Assembly: GCA_002633005.1 (NCBI GenBank) | Contig: NMRA01000014.1 | Location: 1,462,838-1,517,549 of the forward strand | Source: Phoronis australis | Lineage: Eukaryota > Phoronida > Phoronidae | Reading direction: 5' to 3' | DNA: 54,712 nucleotides | Part shown: positions 1 through 29,333 of the stretch, in pieces | How the letters are laid out: every line of letters begins with the position of its first letter | Numbering within the stretch: position 1 is the first letter of the stretch | Translations under genes and position numbers: made by a program | The notes under the pieces: model-generated | Seen by the model: the letters and a program-made list of their open reading frames with translations, nothing else | What the model was told of the DNA's origin: nothing | Databases searched by the model: none

Positions 1-64
1 AACAGCTGTAACACTGGTGCTATGACTTATATGTGCTGTCGAATCAAATAGAAGGGAAAAGGAC

Positions 65-1715
65 ATGGCTGATAGTAAAACCAAGTTAAATATGAAGCAT
101 GGTTTTATGCAGAGCATCATTAAAAATCAAGTCGATAGGTGTGTTATTACAAATTTGAGAATTTAAATTTGCATAAATTATTTCAATTTAATTTACCCCA
201 CAGTCAGTTGATCAGTTAGCAAGCTTAGGCAGTGCTACTGTCTCAGAGCAACAGCAGTAGAGACGGAAGACAATTACATCGCCCTGGATGCCTGGCCAAC
301 TGAGGGGCTACGTGTTGCCTATAGGGACGGTGGCCATACGGCATATGGCCCTTCATATGCCGGAAGCTTTGTCCATTTTTACACTGCTCGTGCATGAGGA
401 TATGGCGACATCATTCTGTATATCGACCTTCAGTCTGGGTCGATACGCAGAATAATGTCTCGTGTGGTGGGATATTTCATAGACACGCTATTCTTGGTAC
501 GTTTTGTGTGTGTATCTTTCTGAAAGCTATTCTCGTTTGAATTTAAATAGCTCACAAAAAGTGAGCAGCTCACTTACTGTTGAGCAGACAGTCAGTATCA
601 GCAAAGTATTGAATTATACCAAAAAAAAAAAAACATCCATGGTATCCTAGTGAATTCCCCAGACGACTAGCAATGCTGTCTTAAAACAGTCACATGTTGT
701 TGTTGTTGCATGAAGCTAATGGCATTTCATACTTGCTTGTGTTGTGATATCTACAATCCTGGGCTATTCCTAATTTCCTGTCTGTGTCATCTGCCTTTGT
801 GACTGCTTAAAACTGCTTTGAGTTTCTAAAAGTTATTGGACTTAATATTTACACCAACTTATAGCCTGTTTACTTAGAGCAATATTGTTTTTTCTGACAC
901 TCACACATTAGTCTATGTCATAGCGATGAACAAATAGCAGTCATGACTTGTGTCTGTTCCAGAGATAACTATGATAAAGAGGTCAAGGCGAAATTGCAAG
1001 AAGAGAAAACTACTGTGAAAAAGTCTTTGAGGCAAAGAAAACCAGACTTGCAAACCTATATTCCTCCCACAAACAGAAGAAAGACAAAGGATGGTAAACA
1101 GGCCTGAAGTGCTGACTTTGACCTTTGAATTTAAACATTTTCAGTTGTATAATGTCTAACTGTTGTTAAAAATAAAACTTTTTGCAATTCCTCGTAATAA
1201 TCAAATACTTTGAGATTTTTTTTCATTTCAGATGAAGACTGCAATGACGGCACACAGTTTGAGTCCCTAAAAATAGAATATGAGGATGAAGAGGGGAATG
1301 TATCTGAGCTTCTGGTGTGCAAGGTAAGTGATTGTCCCATTATTTGAATGGTTCTGTTTACTTGTGTTCTAAACACCTTTATATGCCATATGTACTCACA
1401 TTGTTTAGCTGTCTTATCTTAAACATGAAGACAAATGATGTATTGCTGTTCGTTTCTACACAGAAACTCAAACAATTGTAAAAAAATCATTTGGCAAATG
1501 CATTTAAGTGCTGCATTTAAATAATAGGGATTTCATTTAAACAAATTAGATGGACTGTGTGTGACCTCAAATGGTTAATCAGTTTATTTTTTTCATAGGA
1601 CGACGATATTGGCACTATGGCTGAAAACTTTGGTGCTAGTAAAAGTATGACGCCCTTATTGTTGTTGGCATTTAAAAAAATGGTCCTTGAAGAGTCGGCT
1701 GCCATTTGGCCGTAG
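65..1715 (+). CDS. C2orf68: UPF0561 / C2orf68-like protein, complete, 4 exons, 137 aa
   Basis: Seen: coding exons 65-138, 963-1093, 1232-1323 and 1599-1715 join in phase (74+131+92+117 nt) into one 137-residue frame ending in TAG. Every junction has GT and AG, and the acceptors before exons 3 and 4 have strong pyrimidine tracts. Residues 10-25 read MKHGFMQSIIKNQVDR and are followed by DNYDKEVK; a basic stretch contains RKPDLQTYIPP (about 51-61); the acidic C-terminal half has IEYEDEEGNVSELLVCKDDD. Known: the short UPF0561 family (human C2orf68, about 166 residues) has the same order: MNHGF..., ARDDYDKKVK, RPRKPDLQVYLP, then a CLEYEADSGEV-type segment followed by a GDD. Its function is unknown; I propose none. 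The protein is small, charged and has no signal peptide or membrane segment. It converges with the Piwi gene. The start is the first ATG in frame with the family motif. The family assignment is from memory. Confidence 0.9.
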
Positions 1716-4713
1716 AAGACAAAGGGACTATGTGACAGCTTCTACATGTTTGGAGTGGAAGCTAAGGATGTCTCGGTCATTGTTGTGATTGAAACAGAAG
1801 TGCAGAATGGACACTGGTCAAGAACAGTGGTGGATTAGCTATTTCTTGGCCCCAAGACAGAACTCAAGTGCAGGCACCCTGTTGCAAGACTAGAATTCTC
1901 TGTACCATCAATCACTACGTGTACACATGTCATGGTGCATCTCTAATTGTGAACAATCCAACTGCATTCAAATGGAAATAGGTGGAAACCCTTGTTTACA
2001 TTCTTTAGTTAAGGGATTTGTACACAAGAGAATAGAACTATCCATTTATCTGTTACCTCGAGATCTACAGTGTGTTAGGCCTTAGTGAGAGCAATACTTG
2101 CATATTGATGACATTGTCACAAGAGAGCTGCAAAACATTGACATGGCAAAACACTATTTCTGTTAACCACAAACCCAAATCATTTTCAAGGGTGGTATCT
2201 TTCAAGTGTTATAATTTGTATCACTGAACACGGGTTGCACTTCATCTTGTCACAATTGATCTCAACATTGTGTTATACATCATCATTATGCAGTCTTCCT
2301 TATTGCTCACCATTGTTTGGTTTATAAAAACTATCAAGCTTTTCTAAAACTTCTTGCATTAGGTGTTTTCTCAGTTTTGTACACCCTCTGTGGCTTAAGA
2401 CTCGTGACCTTTATGGTTAATCTGTCACTGGCCAGAGGTGAAATAGCAACTGCAGGCTGCCTACAATTCAAGACTGTGATACCAACTGCTGCTAACTACA
2501 GGTGGCTCTAGTGTTACTAACAGGAGACCAGTAGTATGCATTGACTCTCATTGATGCTGGGTCATGTGTCTGTGTAAGTGGACCCTGCAGGCTAATCTCT
2601 TCCATGTATCTGTGTCTTTGTTTGACCAAACTAGTCAGAAACAACGTATTGCAATAACGCGAGTACAAAGTGGAGTGAAAAATGCTAAATGTTATCACTG
2701 AACCATGTCTAGTGAGTACCATGATGTGGTGCTGGGGAATGACACTGCTTGATGTGGGTTATTTGTTTGTGTCTGTGAGGTATGTCAGGAGTGCAAAGGT
2801 CATCCGTTTTCAGCTTTTTTCCTGACATTTAATTATTATCTATGAATACAACTAAAGGTTGGTTAGTGCAGGATTTTCAAAGAACAGATCTGTTTAGTTC
2901 CTGCATAGTTAGGACCATGCAACTACACCTGTATAACACTGTTCATTATCCAATATGTGTCACTGGTAGGCCTACTGGCATTTGAGTGCATGGTGGTACA
3001 CCAAGAAAATGGCTGCCGCAATTGTACCACCTTGACAGTAAAAATGATAACACAACCGATCTTGGTTTAACTCGTCGCCTTCGGGATCACGAAAAAAGTG
3101 ATAACTTATCTAAGTGACGACTTATATGTAAGCCATTGTTTGACAACTTCAGTGTGGCGTACATATATTGGCAAAATGATGATTGCCTAGTATATTAATT
3201 TCCGCATCATTGGTTTGTGTTTATAAGAATGTGTATTTTGATCAGATGTTTTTTGTTATGGTTTGTATTTTAAATCTAATTTTGTTGAGGTAAGCCATGG
3301 AAGAGGCAGTGGACACTTGTTATGAGGAGTTGAATCTTTAAATTTCTTTTTAATAGAAATGACGTCTGTCTTTGATTGACAGCACTTTGCAACATTTCTT
3401 ATTACGACGAGTACTATTTTGCATAAATTTAAGTTGTCACAATCATTAGTATCGAAAATACTTGTGACAACACAAGTCCTTTGGTGACAACTTGCACAAA
3501 AATTTGCATGTAAAGGTCAGGACAGGTTCCGCTTTTGGGCAACAAGTTAGATGATAACGATGACTAAATTGTGGCAAACATTTACATGTGAATGATTGGG
3601 CGTGTAATTGGGACCAAGAAAAAGTGACGAGTTATGCGATGACAAGTTATGCGAGGTCGCTTGCAGAACAGTAATTTATGAAGTGTTGCTATTTTAGTGA
3701 TGTCTTTCAAGTGATGAGTCTTTCTGTGTTCTAAACTGGTCAAAATGATAAGAAAAATGTCTTTAAGGCAACCAGCAGTATTTAGTTGCTGAATAACTTC
3801 AAATAGCTGTATGAATATACTGCTGGTTTGACACAAGTGAAAGGTATAAATTTTTAGTTAAAAAAACAGTGAAATATTTAGATTTCTTTATTAGCTGTAA
3901 AGCAATCAGTGACATGTAACTGTCTTATTCTCCATGGGTGAGTGGTGACCCTGCTCTAGACCCAACACCAGCATAACCATAGTGTCCAGTGAACAAAGTG
4001 CTGAGGTTTGTCGACTCAGCAAAAACTAATACCACATTGACAGAGGTCATGTATCATGAGGCTGTTCTTAACGGTGTCAGTTTTAACTTGCCCAAGGTCA
4101 TTCTAGTCCAGATGAGTGAGCATGGAACTACTTACTTACTTTGCCAATTGGCATCAGACCATCTATGTTTAGTGTCTTATGTCTGTATATCCCTCTTTGA
4201 TGGTGATCATTTCCTTAGTTGTTAATCAAAAGAAACTGAAAGCCGTTTTGAATCGGCCTTTCTCTTGAAAACTAACTCAATTTAGACCACTTAATAGAAC
4301 AAAATTGGTGATAACTGCCAGCTGATTATTGCCAGAGGCCTTGCTCAGTGCACAAAATGACCAGCTGGCAAAGCTTTGCTGGGTAAGCTTTAGGACAGAA
4401 AATAAGCCATATCTAGTTAGGTTTCACAGAAAGCTAATTTGTAGCAGTTTTTAAAGGCCAAGTCTGTAATGTCTAAACCATTTTAGATTCGTGTCATTTT
4501 ACTCGAAAGTGCTTGAAACGGCAATTAAGTTTAGTTTTCCAATTTTGTAATCCGAATGTAATGTAGTTATGCTCACTAAGATTTTGTCACATTTTAGTTT
4601 TTGTAACCTGTTTTGAATTTTTATGTACTTTTCTTGGTACTTTGTTTTGTGCAATATTGTTTTAATGCTCAACATAGCAATGTACGTGTGTTTGAGATTT
4701 AATGCAAAATAAA
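1716..4713 (+). other. Probable long 3' UTR / downstream region of the C2orf68-like gene
   Basis: No exon of a recognisable protein lies here on either strand. The first convincing plus-strand AATAAA downstream of the stop is at 4708-4713, which would imply a 3' UTR of about 3 kb. An earlier non-canonical poly(A) site is equally possible. The short open frames here have no family resemblance and no splice context. Confidence 0.35.
4708..4713 (+). terminator. Candidate poly(A) signal AATAAA, plus strand
   Basis: Canonical AATAAA in the convergent spacer. It is the first clear plus-strand signal after the C2orf68-like stop, about 3 kb away. It can occur by chance in AT-rich DNA. Confidence 0.35.
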
Positions 4714-4938
4714 TTGTTGAAACGATGATCCTGGGTCAATGAGTTTCCATAGCCATGATGGTGGTACTGAGTGACTGTCAGAACAACATGCAAGAATATG
4801 TGCCTTGGTGCACGTGAACTGCCTTCTTTCCTGTCCCCTCAGACAGTAAAGAGAGGTCGGATTCTGTAGATTTACAGTAGAAAGTTAACAATCAAGTGAA
4901 CAGAAAGAAACTATAACACTCTGCGATAAAAAATAGTG

Positions 4939-4944
4939 TTTATT
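4939..4944 (-). terminator. Candidate poly(A) signal AATAAA, minus strand
   Basis: TTTATT on the plus strand reads AATAAA on the minus strand. It lies about 2.1 kb past the Piwi stop and only about 230 bp from the opposing plus-strand signal, so the two convergent transcripts could end nearly tail to tail. Confidence 0.3.
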
Positions 4945-7040
4945 GATTATACTTAAAATGTACAAACCTAAACTAATACCCAGTAAACTTGACATCTCAA
5001 TGGACTTGAGAGTATCTGGTAATGGACTAAAATTTGAAAAAATAACCAATACTTCTCAGGGACAAAGGTTTATAGTTCAAATCCCTAAGGAACACAAACC
5101 TAAGTTAGTACCAAGCTGCACTATAAAATAAAAGTTTCCACCTTAGCAACACGAGCAAGAAGTAGAAACGGCAAAATTTTTCATAATTCGTATCCAACTG
5201 GAATGAAATTTCATCAGTTACACAAAATTTGATTTATCTGAAGAACCTAGCATACTACACATTTGAAAATTAACTGGTCATTTTCAAAATTACTTGTAAA
5301 GAATATATGTTGACTTACTGTGTTGTTTATGCACCAATTTTCCCAAACAGTGCCAATATCGCACTTGTTTTTGTGTGCAATCAGCAACAGAAACGTAACG
5401 CGTGGTGTGCATGCCGACAACTACCGCAAGACTTACAGATGTATCAAAGCAATCAATGGGCATATGCGTGTGTAACTAGATCAATCAGTAGCTTGCTGCA
5501 GAGAGATTTACAGCACCTGTCTCTCTATTGGCAGGGGAGTAAAATTGTTATGAGCAATGAACAATGTTCACGCTCGTAACAAGAATTGGTGCAAAATACT
5601 GTCAAAGTCAAATAATTTTGGAAGAGATTAGTAATGGGGTGGACTTCTGACTTAGGTGAGGTAAAAACGAAGGGCATTTATGGGGAATGATGTTCGCATT
5701 TTTTTCAGTTTTGTGAAAATCCGACTTAAGAATCTCGACTTTGAACATGTAACTTTTATTACAAAATTGATGCACTCACAACCAAATGTTGTAGCTTGTC
5801 ACTAATTAGACAAAACACACAATCGACAAACTACAACATCCAAGACTTCACAACATAGCGCATTACTTTCAATGTGTCCATTATGGCGATGACGCACTGT
5901 TTACACAAAAACACTTGTTTCAATGTTGTTATGCGACATCAGTACCAACACCAGACAGGACACATACCGTACCAAGTCAATCTGCCAATACAAGACCAAA
6001 TGGTGCACATGTGGTCTGGCAGGCTCCATACTTGAGAGAACAACACTAAATAGTGATTTATCCACTGAGATGACTTGAATACAAGCCCAGTGCAAAGTGA
6101 ACGCAGATGGCTTAGGCACATCTGTTTGCAGCTAGTTGAGTTGAAGATTGCTTAGTCATTGTACAGTATAACTTGCCCAAGTCGGATGCACAGAGGTCGG
6201 ATTTTCGTTTGGATAAATTTCTGTGGTAGGGTTTTTAATCCATTGATTCCATAACAAATATCTACGAGTAAGTCACAAGTTCTCAGGTCAGATTTTTGCT
6301 AAACTTGGAGAAAAAGTGCACATCATTAAACACCAATTGCCATTTTCACCTCACTTAGGTTGGAATCTGCTGCATCACCAATCTGTGAGAGTTTGATAAG
6401 GGCCGTATTAAGCGACAGCAAGAGCTGCAACGTAAGGGAATTTGAACACGAGAAGTAAATTGTTCATTTTTGCTAATGTAAGGAAGAAGTTCCATCCAGA
6501 CACTCTATACTCTCACACTTAAGTGTAACTGTAACAAAATTGGCACTGACCTGTGTGTGAGATGAGTCCTGTGTCTATCCACTCACTCACTTATTAAACT
6601 TAGACACTCGATGTATGTACAAGATAACTAAAATTACCCATAATACCATGAGCAGAATGAATGTTAACTTAAAACTACCCAAACACTACTTGTAAAAACT
6701 ACCCAGTAACTTAAATGACTAGATAATAGCAATCAGACAGGTTTTTGATCATCTACGTAAACGAAAACTAACATAAACAACACGGCTACTAGCAATGAAG
6801 ATGACTGGTGACTCACAGAGAAGCGAGGAAGTCTAACGTATTCCATACAATGCATGTAGGTTACCTACACACAACCTCTCAAGACCACATACGAACATAA
6901 TTTACAAAAGACTTCATTACAAAAATGATGGAAACTGTCTAAAATGTTCTTCTGAATTTTCGTTTTATGTAACAGACCCATTTTTTGATTCGGATAAACT
7001 GCAGCCAAGTCAAACTGCAAACTTCTCCATAACTGTAGAT
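4945..7040 (-). other. Probable Piwi 3' UTR / convergent spacer
   Basis: No conserved protein is recognisable on either strand. If the minus-strand AATAAA at 4939-4944 is used, this is the Piwi 3' UTR. A weak internal duplication of a short motif (ACAAACCTAA near 4960 and 5095) is the only structure I noticed. Confidence 0.35.
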
Positions 7041-24494
<17,454 letters not shown>

Positions 24495-24503
24495 GGCTCA
24501 AAT
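24495..24503 (-). promoter_or_regulatory. Likely start of the Piwi start-codon exon (5' UTR acceptor)
   Basis: Immediately upstream of the Piwi ATG the minus strand reads CGCTTCAG then ATTTGAGCC, then ATG. This looks like a splice acceptor 9 nt before the start, so the promoter and a non-coding first exon should lie further upstream (above 24.5 kb). The non-coding exon itself could not be located by eye. Confidence 0.45.
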
Positions 24504-25030
24504 CTGAAGCGTATGAAAAATATCAGATCAAAATCTCACCAAAAACTACGAGGCTGTTTCATATTTTTACCTTCATAAAGCGAAAGTGTAAAATACAAAA
24601 ATAAAGGAGTTTTCACTGAAAGCAAAACTGAAGCAACTGTCCAATACACATGCTCAAAACACTTCTGTGATGTAAGTGTTTCGCAATAATCAACAACTAG
24701 CCATCAGTGAACATGCAGTCATACCTGCCTCACTATTTGAACGGTCATGCTTCTGACAAAAATGAAACACTGTCAAATAAAAATGTATAAGGTTGGTATT
24801 GTTAGACTGAATAACAAAGTACTTACTATTGTTGCATTTAGCCTCCACTCCACAAGGCAAACACAAAATAAATGGTAGCTATTTTAATGCAGCAACTGCA
24901 CACTACTTTTAAATCTCTCAACGGCTGCTTAGTTATCCGGAAAGGTTTAGCAGTGCTAAAGTAGTCATATCAAGAAAGTATGTTGTCACCAACACAAAGA
25001 CGTATCGGGACTTTAACCCCACTTTGAAGA
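24504..25030. other. Upstream region of Piwi (candidate promoter / 5' UTR)
   Basis: No coding signal. It is AT-rich and non-repetitive up to the satellite at 25031. It should hold the Piwi promoter and any non-coding first exon, but I see no TATA box or other landmark I would defend. Confidence 0.3.
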
Positions 25031-25450
25031 TGTTTCAGCTTGGGTTAATGAAACAGTGTCAATCCATGACCTACTTATAAATTATTATTAGTAAGTATGT
25101 ATGTTGTGTTTCAGCCTGGGTTAATGAAACAATATCAACCCATGACCTACTTATAAATTATTAATAGGAAGTATGTATGTTGTGTTTCAGCCTGGGTTAA
25201 TGAAACTATCAATCCATGACCTACTTATAAATTATTATTAGGAAGTATGTATGTTGTGTTTCAGCCTGGGTTAATGAAACTATCAATCCATGACCTACTT
25301 ATAAATTATTATTAGGAAGTATGTATGTTGTGTTTCAGCCTGGGTTAATGAAACAATATCAATCCTTGACCTATGTTATTATCAGAAAAAGCGTTAGTAT
25401 TGAAGCCTGCGTTAATGAAACAGTAACAATTCTTGGACCTACTATATTCC
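25031..25450. repeat. 76-bp tandem repeat upstream of Piwi, 4 good copies plus 2 degenerate
   Basis: Units start at 25031, 25107, 25183, 25257 and 25331 with TGTTTCAGCCTGGGTTAATG and continue through GACCTACTTATAAATTATTA. Lengths are 76, 76, 74 and 74 bp, then a truncated fifth and a degenerate sixth near 25401. Copies 3 and 4 are practically identical, so the expansion is recent. Confidence 0.92.
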
Positions 25451-25647
25451 CATTTTTTGAAGAGATCGATCCTGCATTTAGAAATGAGGGATACTAATTG
25501 GAGACCAGAGGAAGAATTTATGCCACCTTCCAAGGAAAAATATGTAAAGCTGATCGTGAAACCCATGTGATGTAAAATCCCCTGACGCTAGCAGTGTAAA
25601 AATGACCGGTTACCAGTTTGGAAAACTGAACAAAGAACTGCTAGAAA

Positions 25648-25725
25648 AAAGTTAATGTTTGATTACGGAAACATTTTTCGAGTTAGAAGGAAATAAAGAC
25701 ATCGGCCTCCTAAGGTGTCCCTCGG
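25648..25725 (+). repeat. Dispersed repeat, copy 1 (GTTTGATAAC family)
   Basis: AATGTTTGATTACGGAAACA then CGAGTTAGAAGGAAATAAAG and CCTCCTAAGGTGTCC. It is the most diverged member of a family whose other copies are at 26912, 27060 (inverted), 27262 and 27915. Confidence 0.6.
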
Positions 25726-26911
25726 GTCAGTTGGAGCTTAACACGCAGTATATGGAAGACAGCCTTAAGAGAACTCATATAGCTAGCTGGCTGGCCACAT
25801 GGGAAGATATATATACGGGAGTCCAGAATTTGTAAGATTTGATCCCTTGGAGTTTTTTTGTTCGTGATCTGGCATGATTTCGCATAACTTACACCACCCA
25901 GCGAAGGAAACTCGAGTGAACCTTGACAGATTTTCATGGATATGCTTAGGTTTTCATATCATGTACTATCCAGAGTCTAGCCAATACTCAACTCTTAAAC
26001 AAAACTGAAGGTCCATTGGAGGGATTTTCCCCACTCGGTGAAATGGATCCGATATAAACCATCAGAATGGGAGGAAAATTCTTGTTCAGTGTATTATTAC
26101 TGACCAAATCAAATTCCCTTGACACGTATTTCGCCTCCTTTTACCAAGTCCTTCAACAAGCACGAATAAAATCGTCTGCCGTATTCTACACTTACAAATG
26201 ACCTTGTGTAGTGACCAGAATGCCAGCCAATGAGTCCAGTGAATACTCCAGTTCATAAGTTCACAGGTAGATTAAAAGTTGCGAATGACGGAGTGACAAG
26301 CCAAAACTAAAGTCAAATCTTAGAGTGAACGAGTTCTTTCGATGCAGTTCTATTCGCCGTATTATTTCTTAAAATAAATGTGTTCATGCGAAAGAAATTT
26401 TGAAGCATGTAGAAGAATAATATCAGATACTCAAGTGTGATCTGCATAGCACTTGATTCTACACTTTCACTGTGCGAACTTCCAACACTATTTAAGAGTT
26501 GGTTCACTGACTATCCAGAATCATGCCAATCATGAACCCATCTGTTACAAGTATTTACAGACACACTCCACAATTTTGTTAAACCATGGTACACAATTTT
26601 GCCGAAATATTGCAAATTAAAATCGTACCAGTGGTAGTTGCAAGGCCAAATGAAGCAAAATACAGTACCAGTTCCTATCCAAAACGGAGAAAGTCATTTG
26701 AAGAAAGAAGGTGGCAGTATGTGCTCAAATGTAAACATTTTTCACACAAGTGCCTTGCCTTGGACGCCATCTTGTCACTGAGTAACATACTGCTGTAAGT
26801 TGACGTGATTTTTAAAAATAAGTCAACAGTTCACCTAATGACCTAGTTTGTACTTGAATGCCATTGGTTGACTTAGAAATGAGACCAACCATTAGACCTT
26901 AATCTGGGGGA

Positions 26912-27000
26912 AGCAGAGAAGTAAAAGTTTGATAACCGAAGTATTTGTTCGAGTTGGAAGGAATTAAAGACATTGATGGCCTCCAAAGGTGACCCTCTGT
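26912..27000 (+). repeat. Dispersed repeat, copy 2 (GTTTGATAAC family)
   Basis: AGTTTGATAACCGAAGTATT then GTTCGAGTTGGAAGGAATTA and GGCCTCCAAAGGTG. It directly precedes the fold-back at 27026, whose outer arms carry the same sequence, so copy and arm also form an inverted pair. Confidence 0.7.
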
Positions 27001-27025
27001 GCGCATAAGGTATTATAGCAACGCG

Positions 27026-27317
27026 CATAGATGGACACCTGAGGAGGTCATCGATGTATTTAATTCCTTCCAACTCAAACTACCTGTTATCAAAGTTTTT
27101 CTTCGAGCAGTCCCTTGTTCAGTTCCCAAAATCGGTAACTCGCCATTTTTAACACTGCGCCCGGCAGGTGGCATGATGGACATATCTCCTATTGTGTGCA
27201 GTGTGAAAATGGCGAATTACCAACTTTGGGAACTGAACAAGGGACTGCTCGAAGAAAAAGTTGTTCGAGTTGGAAGGAATTAAATACATTGACGACCTCC
27301 TAAGGTGTCCATCTATG
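27026..27317. repeat. Fold-back element 1: long inverted repeat, arms about 120-130 bp
   Basis: The left arm starts CATAGATGGACACCTGAGGA and includes TTAATTCCTTCCAACTC and CGAGCAGTCCCTTGTTCAGT. The right arm is its reverse complement (ACTGAACAAGGGACTGCTCG, GAGTTGGAAGGAATTAA, ending GGTGTCCATCTATG). The centre is a short unpaired stretch around 27160-27190. It could be a fold-back transposon or a transcribed hairpin; no coding frame spans it. Confidence 0.85.
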
Positions 27318-27470
27318 GCTGTATTCCCAAAAGGTATTTGTAACAACGTGACTTTGATGTTTTAGTAAGTGCAAGGCATAATTCGCTGAAAAGTTTCTGG
27401 CGAACGAAGTTCCTATAGGAGCTCCATTGTCTGCGCTAGCTGCGCCAGCACCACCGCCACCTTTAATCAG

Positions 27471-27910
27471 CCCTCAACTATACACTAAGTTAAGAGAAAG
27501 GTATACAACTGCTATCCAATATGGCCGCCTGCCGGGCACTTACGGAATAACTCCAAGCATGTCAAATCTGAAAGTAATTTAACTCAAACATTTTATCTGC
27601 AACAGTAACACGTTCACTAGTTACATTTGTTAACATCGGAACCAATAAGTACCATAAATACCTCCAGATTTTCCTTGTTCAATCGCCAACATTCATGCAA
27701 AGCGTAGAGTGCAAAATGTGCCATTCAGCATCAACTAATGCGCATGCTCGATGTCAACAAATGTAACTAGTGAACGTGTTGCTGACGCAGATAAAATGTT
27801 TGAATTAAATTACTCAGACTTGACATGCTTGGAGTTATTCCGGAAGTGTCCAGCAGGCGGCCATACTGGATAGCAGTTAACTTTCTCTTTATTTGGTGTA
27901 AAGTTGAGGG
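27471..27910. repeat. Fold-back element 2: long inverted repeat, arms about 165 bp, loop about 110 bp
   Basis: Left arm 27471-27639 begins CCCTCAACT and contains GCTATCCAATATGGCCGCC and CACGTTCACTAGTTACATTT. Right arm 27750-27910 is the reverse complement (AAATGTAACTAGTGAACGTG, GGCGGCCATACTGGATAGC, GTTGAGGG). Arms match at roughly 85-90% by eye. A GTTTGATAAC-family copy follows directly. Confidence 0.85.
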
Positions 27911-27914
27911 TAGG

Positions 27915-27995
27915 CAAAGTTTGATAACGAGAGTATTTGTTCGAGTTGGAAGGAATTAAACAAATCGACAACCTCCTAAGGTGTTCCTCTATGCT
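27915..27995 (+). repeat. Dispersed repeat, copy 5 (GTTTGATAAC family)
   Basis: AAAGTTTGATAACGAGAGTA then TTGTTCGAGTTGGAAGGAAT and CCTCCTAAGGTGTTCC. It abuts the right arm of fold-back 2, so the fold-backs and this family form one composite region (about 26.9-28.1 kb). Confidence 0.7.
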
Positions 27996-28935
27996 TCCGG
28001 CGTACAGAGCGCCTATAGCCTCTGCATCGCCTCTGGTTCGGGACAGAGGCGATGGTCATTGCCTAAGTTGAGGGCTGCTTAAAAAAGGTACCTGTGGCCA
28101 GTACAGACGATGGTCATTGTCTAACTGTTGCCTAGCTGAACCCGTTTTGGATAAAATTATTAAGATTTGTGTTTGATATGGGTGGCTGAAGTGTAGCACC
28201 CGTGGAATTCCTGTTGTTTACAAAAGTACAATCCGACTACTTCAGTACTTGATATTACTATAAATACATTTTTGGAATCGCCATGATCACCATAGCGAGA
28301 GGATACAGAAATATTAATATCAAGTATGTCCGTTAATGGAGTCGGATTGTAAACAATATTGTATACAGTGTTTTGGGGACGATCAGAAGTTGAGCCGAGG
28401 ACGCCAGTGCTGAATACAAACCAACTTGAAAATGAAATGTTCTACAGACAGTGTACACGGTTGCAGCACGTTCTTATACTCAGAAAAACTTTCATTACAT
28501 TCGTCCGCCCTAAAATGCTTGAAAATTACTAACAAATATTATCTGTACAAACACTCACCAAAAAACCTTGAAATAACAAAAACGTGAACACATTTGTAAG
28601 ACACCACATGGAATACAAACTACACTTTTCAGATCTCGTTCACGGATGCTGCCTCGGTTTGAAAAAATAACTTTTTCCGCAAGAGGGCGGCAACACTTGT
28701 GTTCCCAGAGTTCCCAGAGACAGTTGTTCGGCATCTCTGCGGCCTGTTCCTGAGGCCTCACACTCTGACGTCACGGATAGCGTGTAAACAATGCCTTGTA
28801 TTTCTTGAGATCGGAACAGCCAATAATATTCCAAGAATGCTGATGGAAAAGTGCGCAGCAGCACGGACCCCAACCAATCTAGAGGGTCTGTGTAGCCAAG
28901 GAGTCTTTGAGTGAGCCAACAAAACTCAATCGCCA
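27996..28935. other. Non-coding spacer with a full CRE palindrome
   Basis: No recognisable gene. It includes a short GC-richer stretch near 28640-28800 and a perfect CRE octamer TGACGTCA at 28766-28773. One minus-strand open frame of about 135 codons (28640-29047) shows no family resemblance and runs into the G-rich MITE, so I do not call it a gene. Confidence 0.4.
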
Positions 28936-29276
28936 CATAAGCGGATTTATAGGGGGGGGGGCAGCTAGGGGGCCTGCCCCCCCTTGGCTGCCGCAAGCAA
29001 AATGAAACAGCAACAACGTGAAGCGTGAGGAATATTGAGGTCAGCAAGTATAGGAGCGGTAGCGGATGGGGGGGGCCTCAGACCCCAGATCGCAGCGGGG
29101 GAATGCGTGTTCCCGTTTTTTTTGTTTATTTTTAACCCGTGATTGATAGATTTTGCGAACAGGGAGTGTACATCCTCAGCCCCCGTAACTTTCGGGCCTC
29201 CTGTGCATACATGCAATAGCGCTTTGCCCAATTCCCCGAGGTAACATGTAACCCCCCTATCCTAGATCCGCCACTG
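28936..29276. mobile_element. GC-rich MITE with CAGTGGCGGATCTAGG-type termini
   Basis: The left end reads CATAAGCGGATTTATAGGGG; the right end on the minus strand reads CAGTGGCGGATCTAGGATAG. CGCCA lies on both sides (28931-28935 and 29277-29281; CGCCAC if the element starts one base later), giving a 5- or 6-bp duplication. It is rich in G and C runs and has no coding frame. Termini of this kind are common in hAT-like non-autonomous elements. Confidence 0.7.
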
Positions 29277-29333
29277 CGCCACTAGCGAGACCTAAAGCTA
29301 TTATCGAGACCGTCTCGTCCACTGATATAAGCA

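Noticed and set aside
28640-29047. 135-codon minus-strand open frame as a gene
   Set aside because: It runs into the G-rich MITE, and its Pro/Gly-rich part is simply the translated G and C runs.
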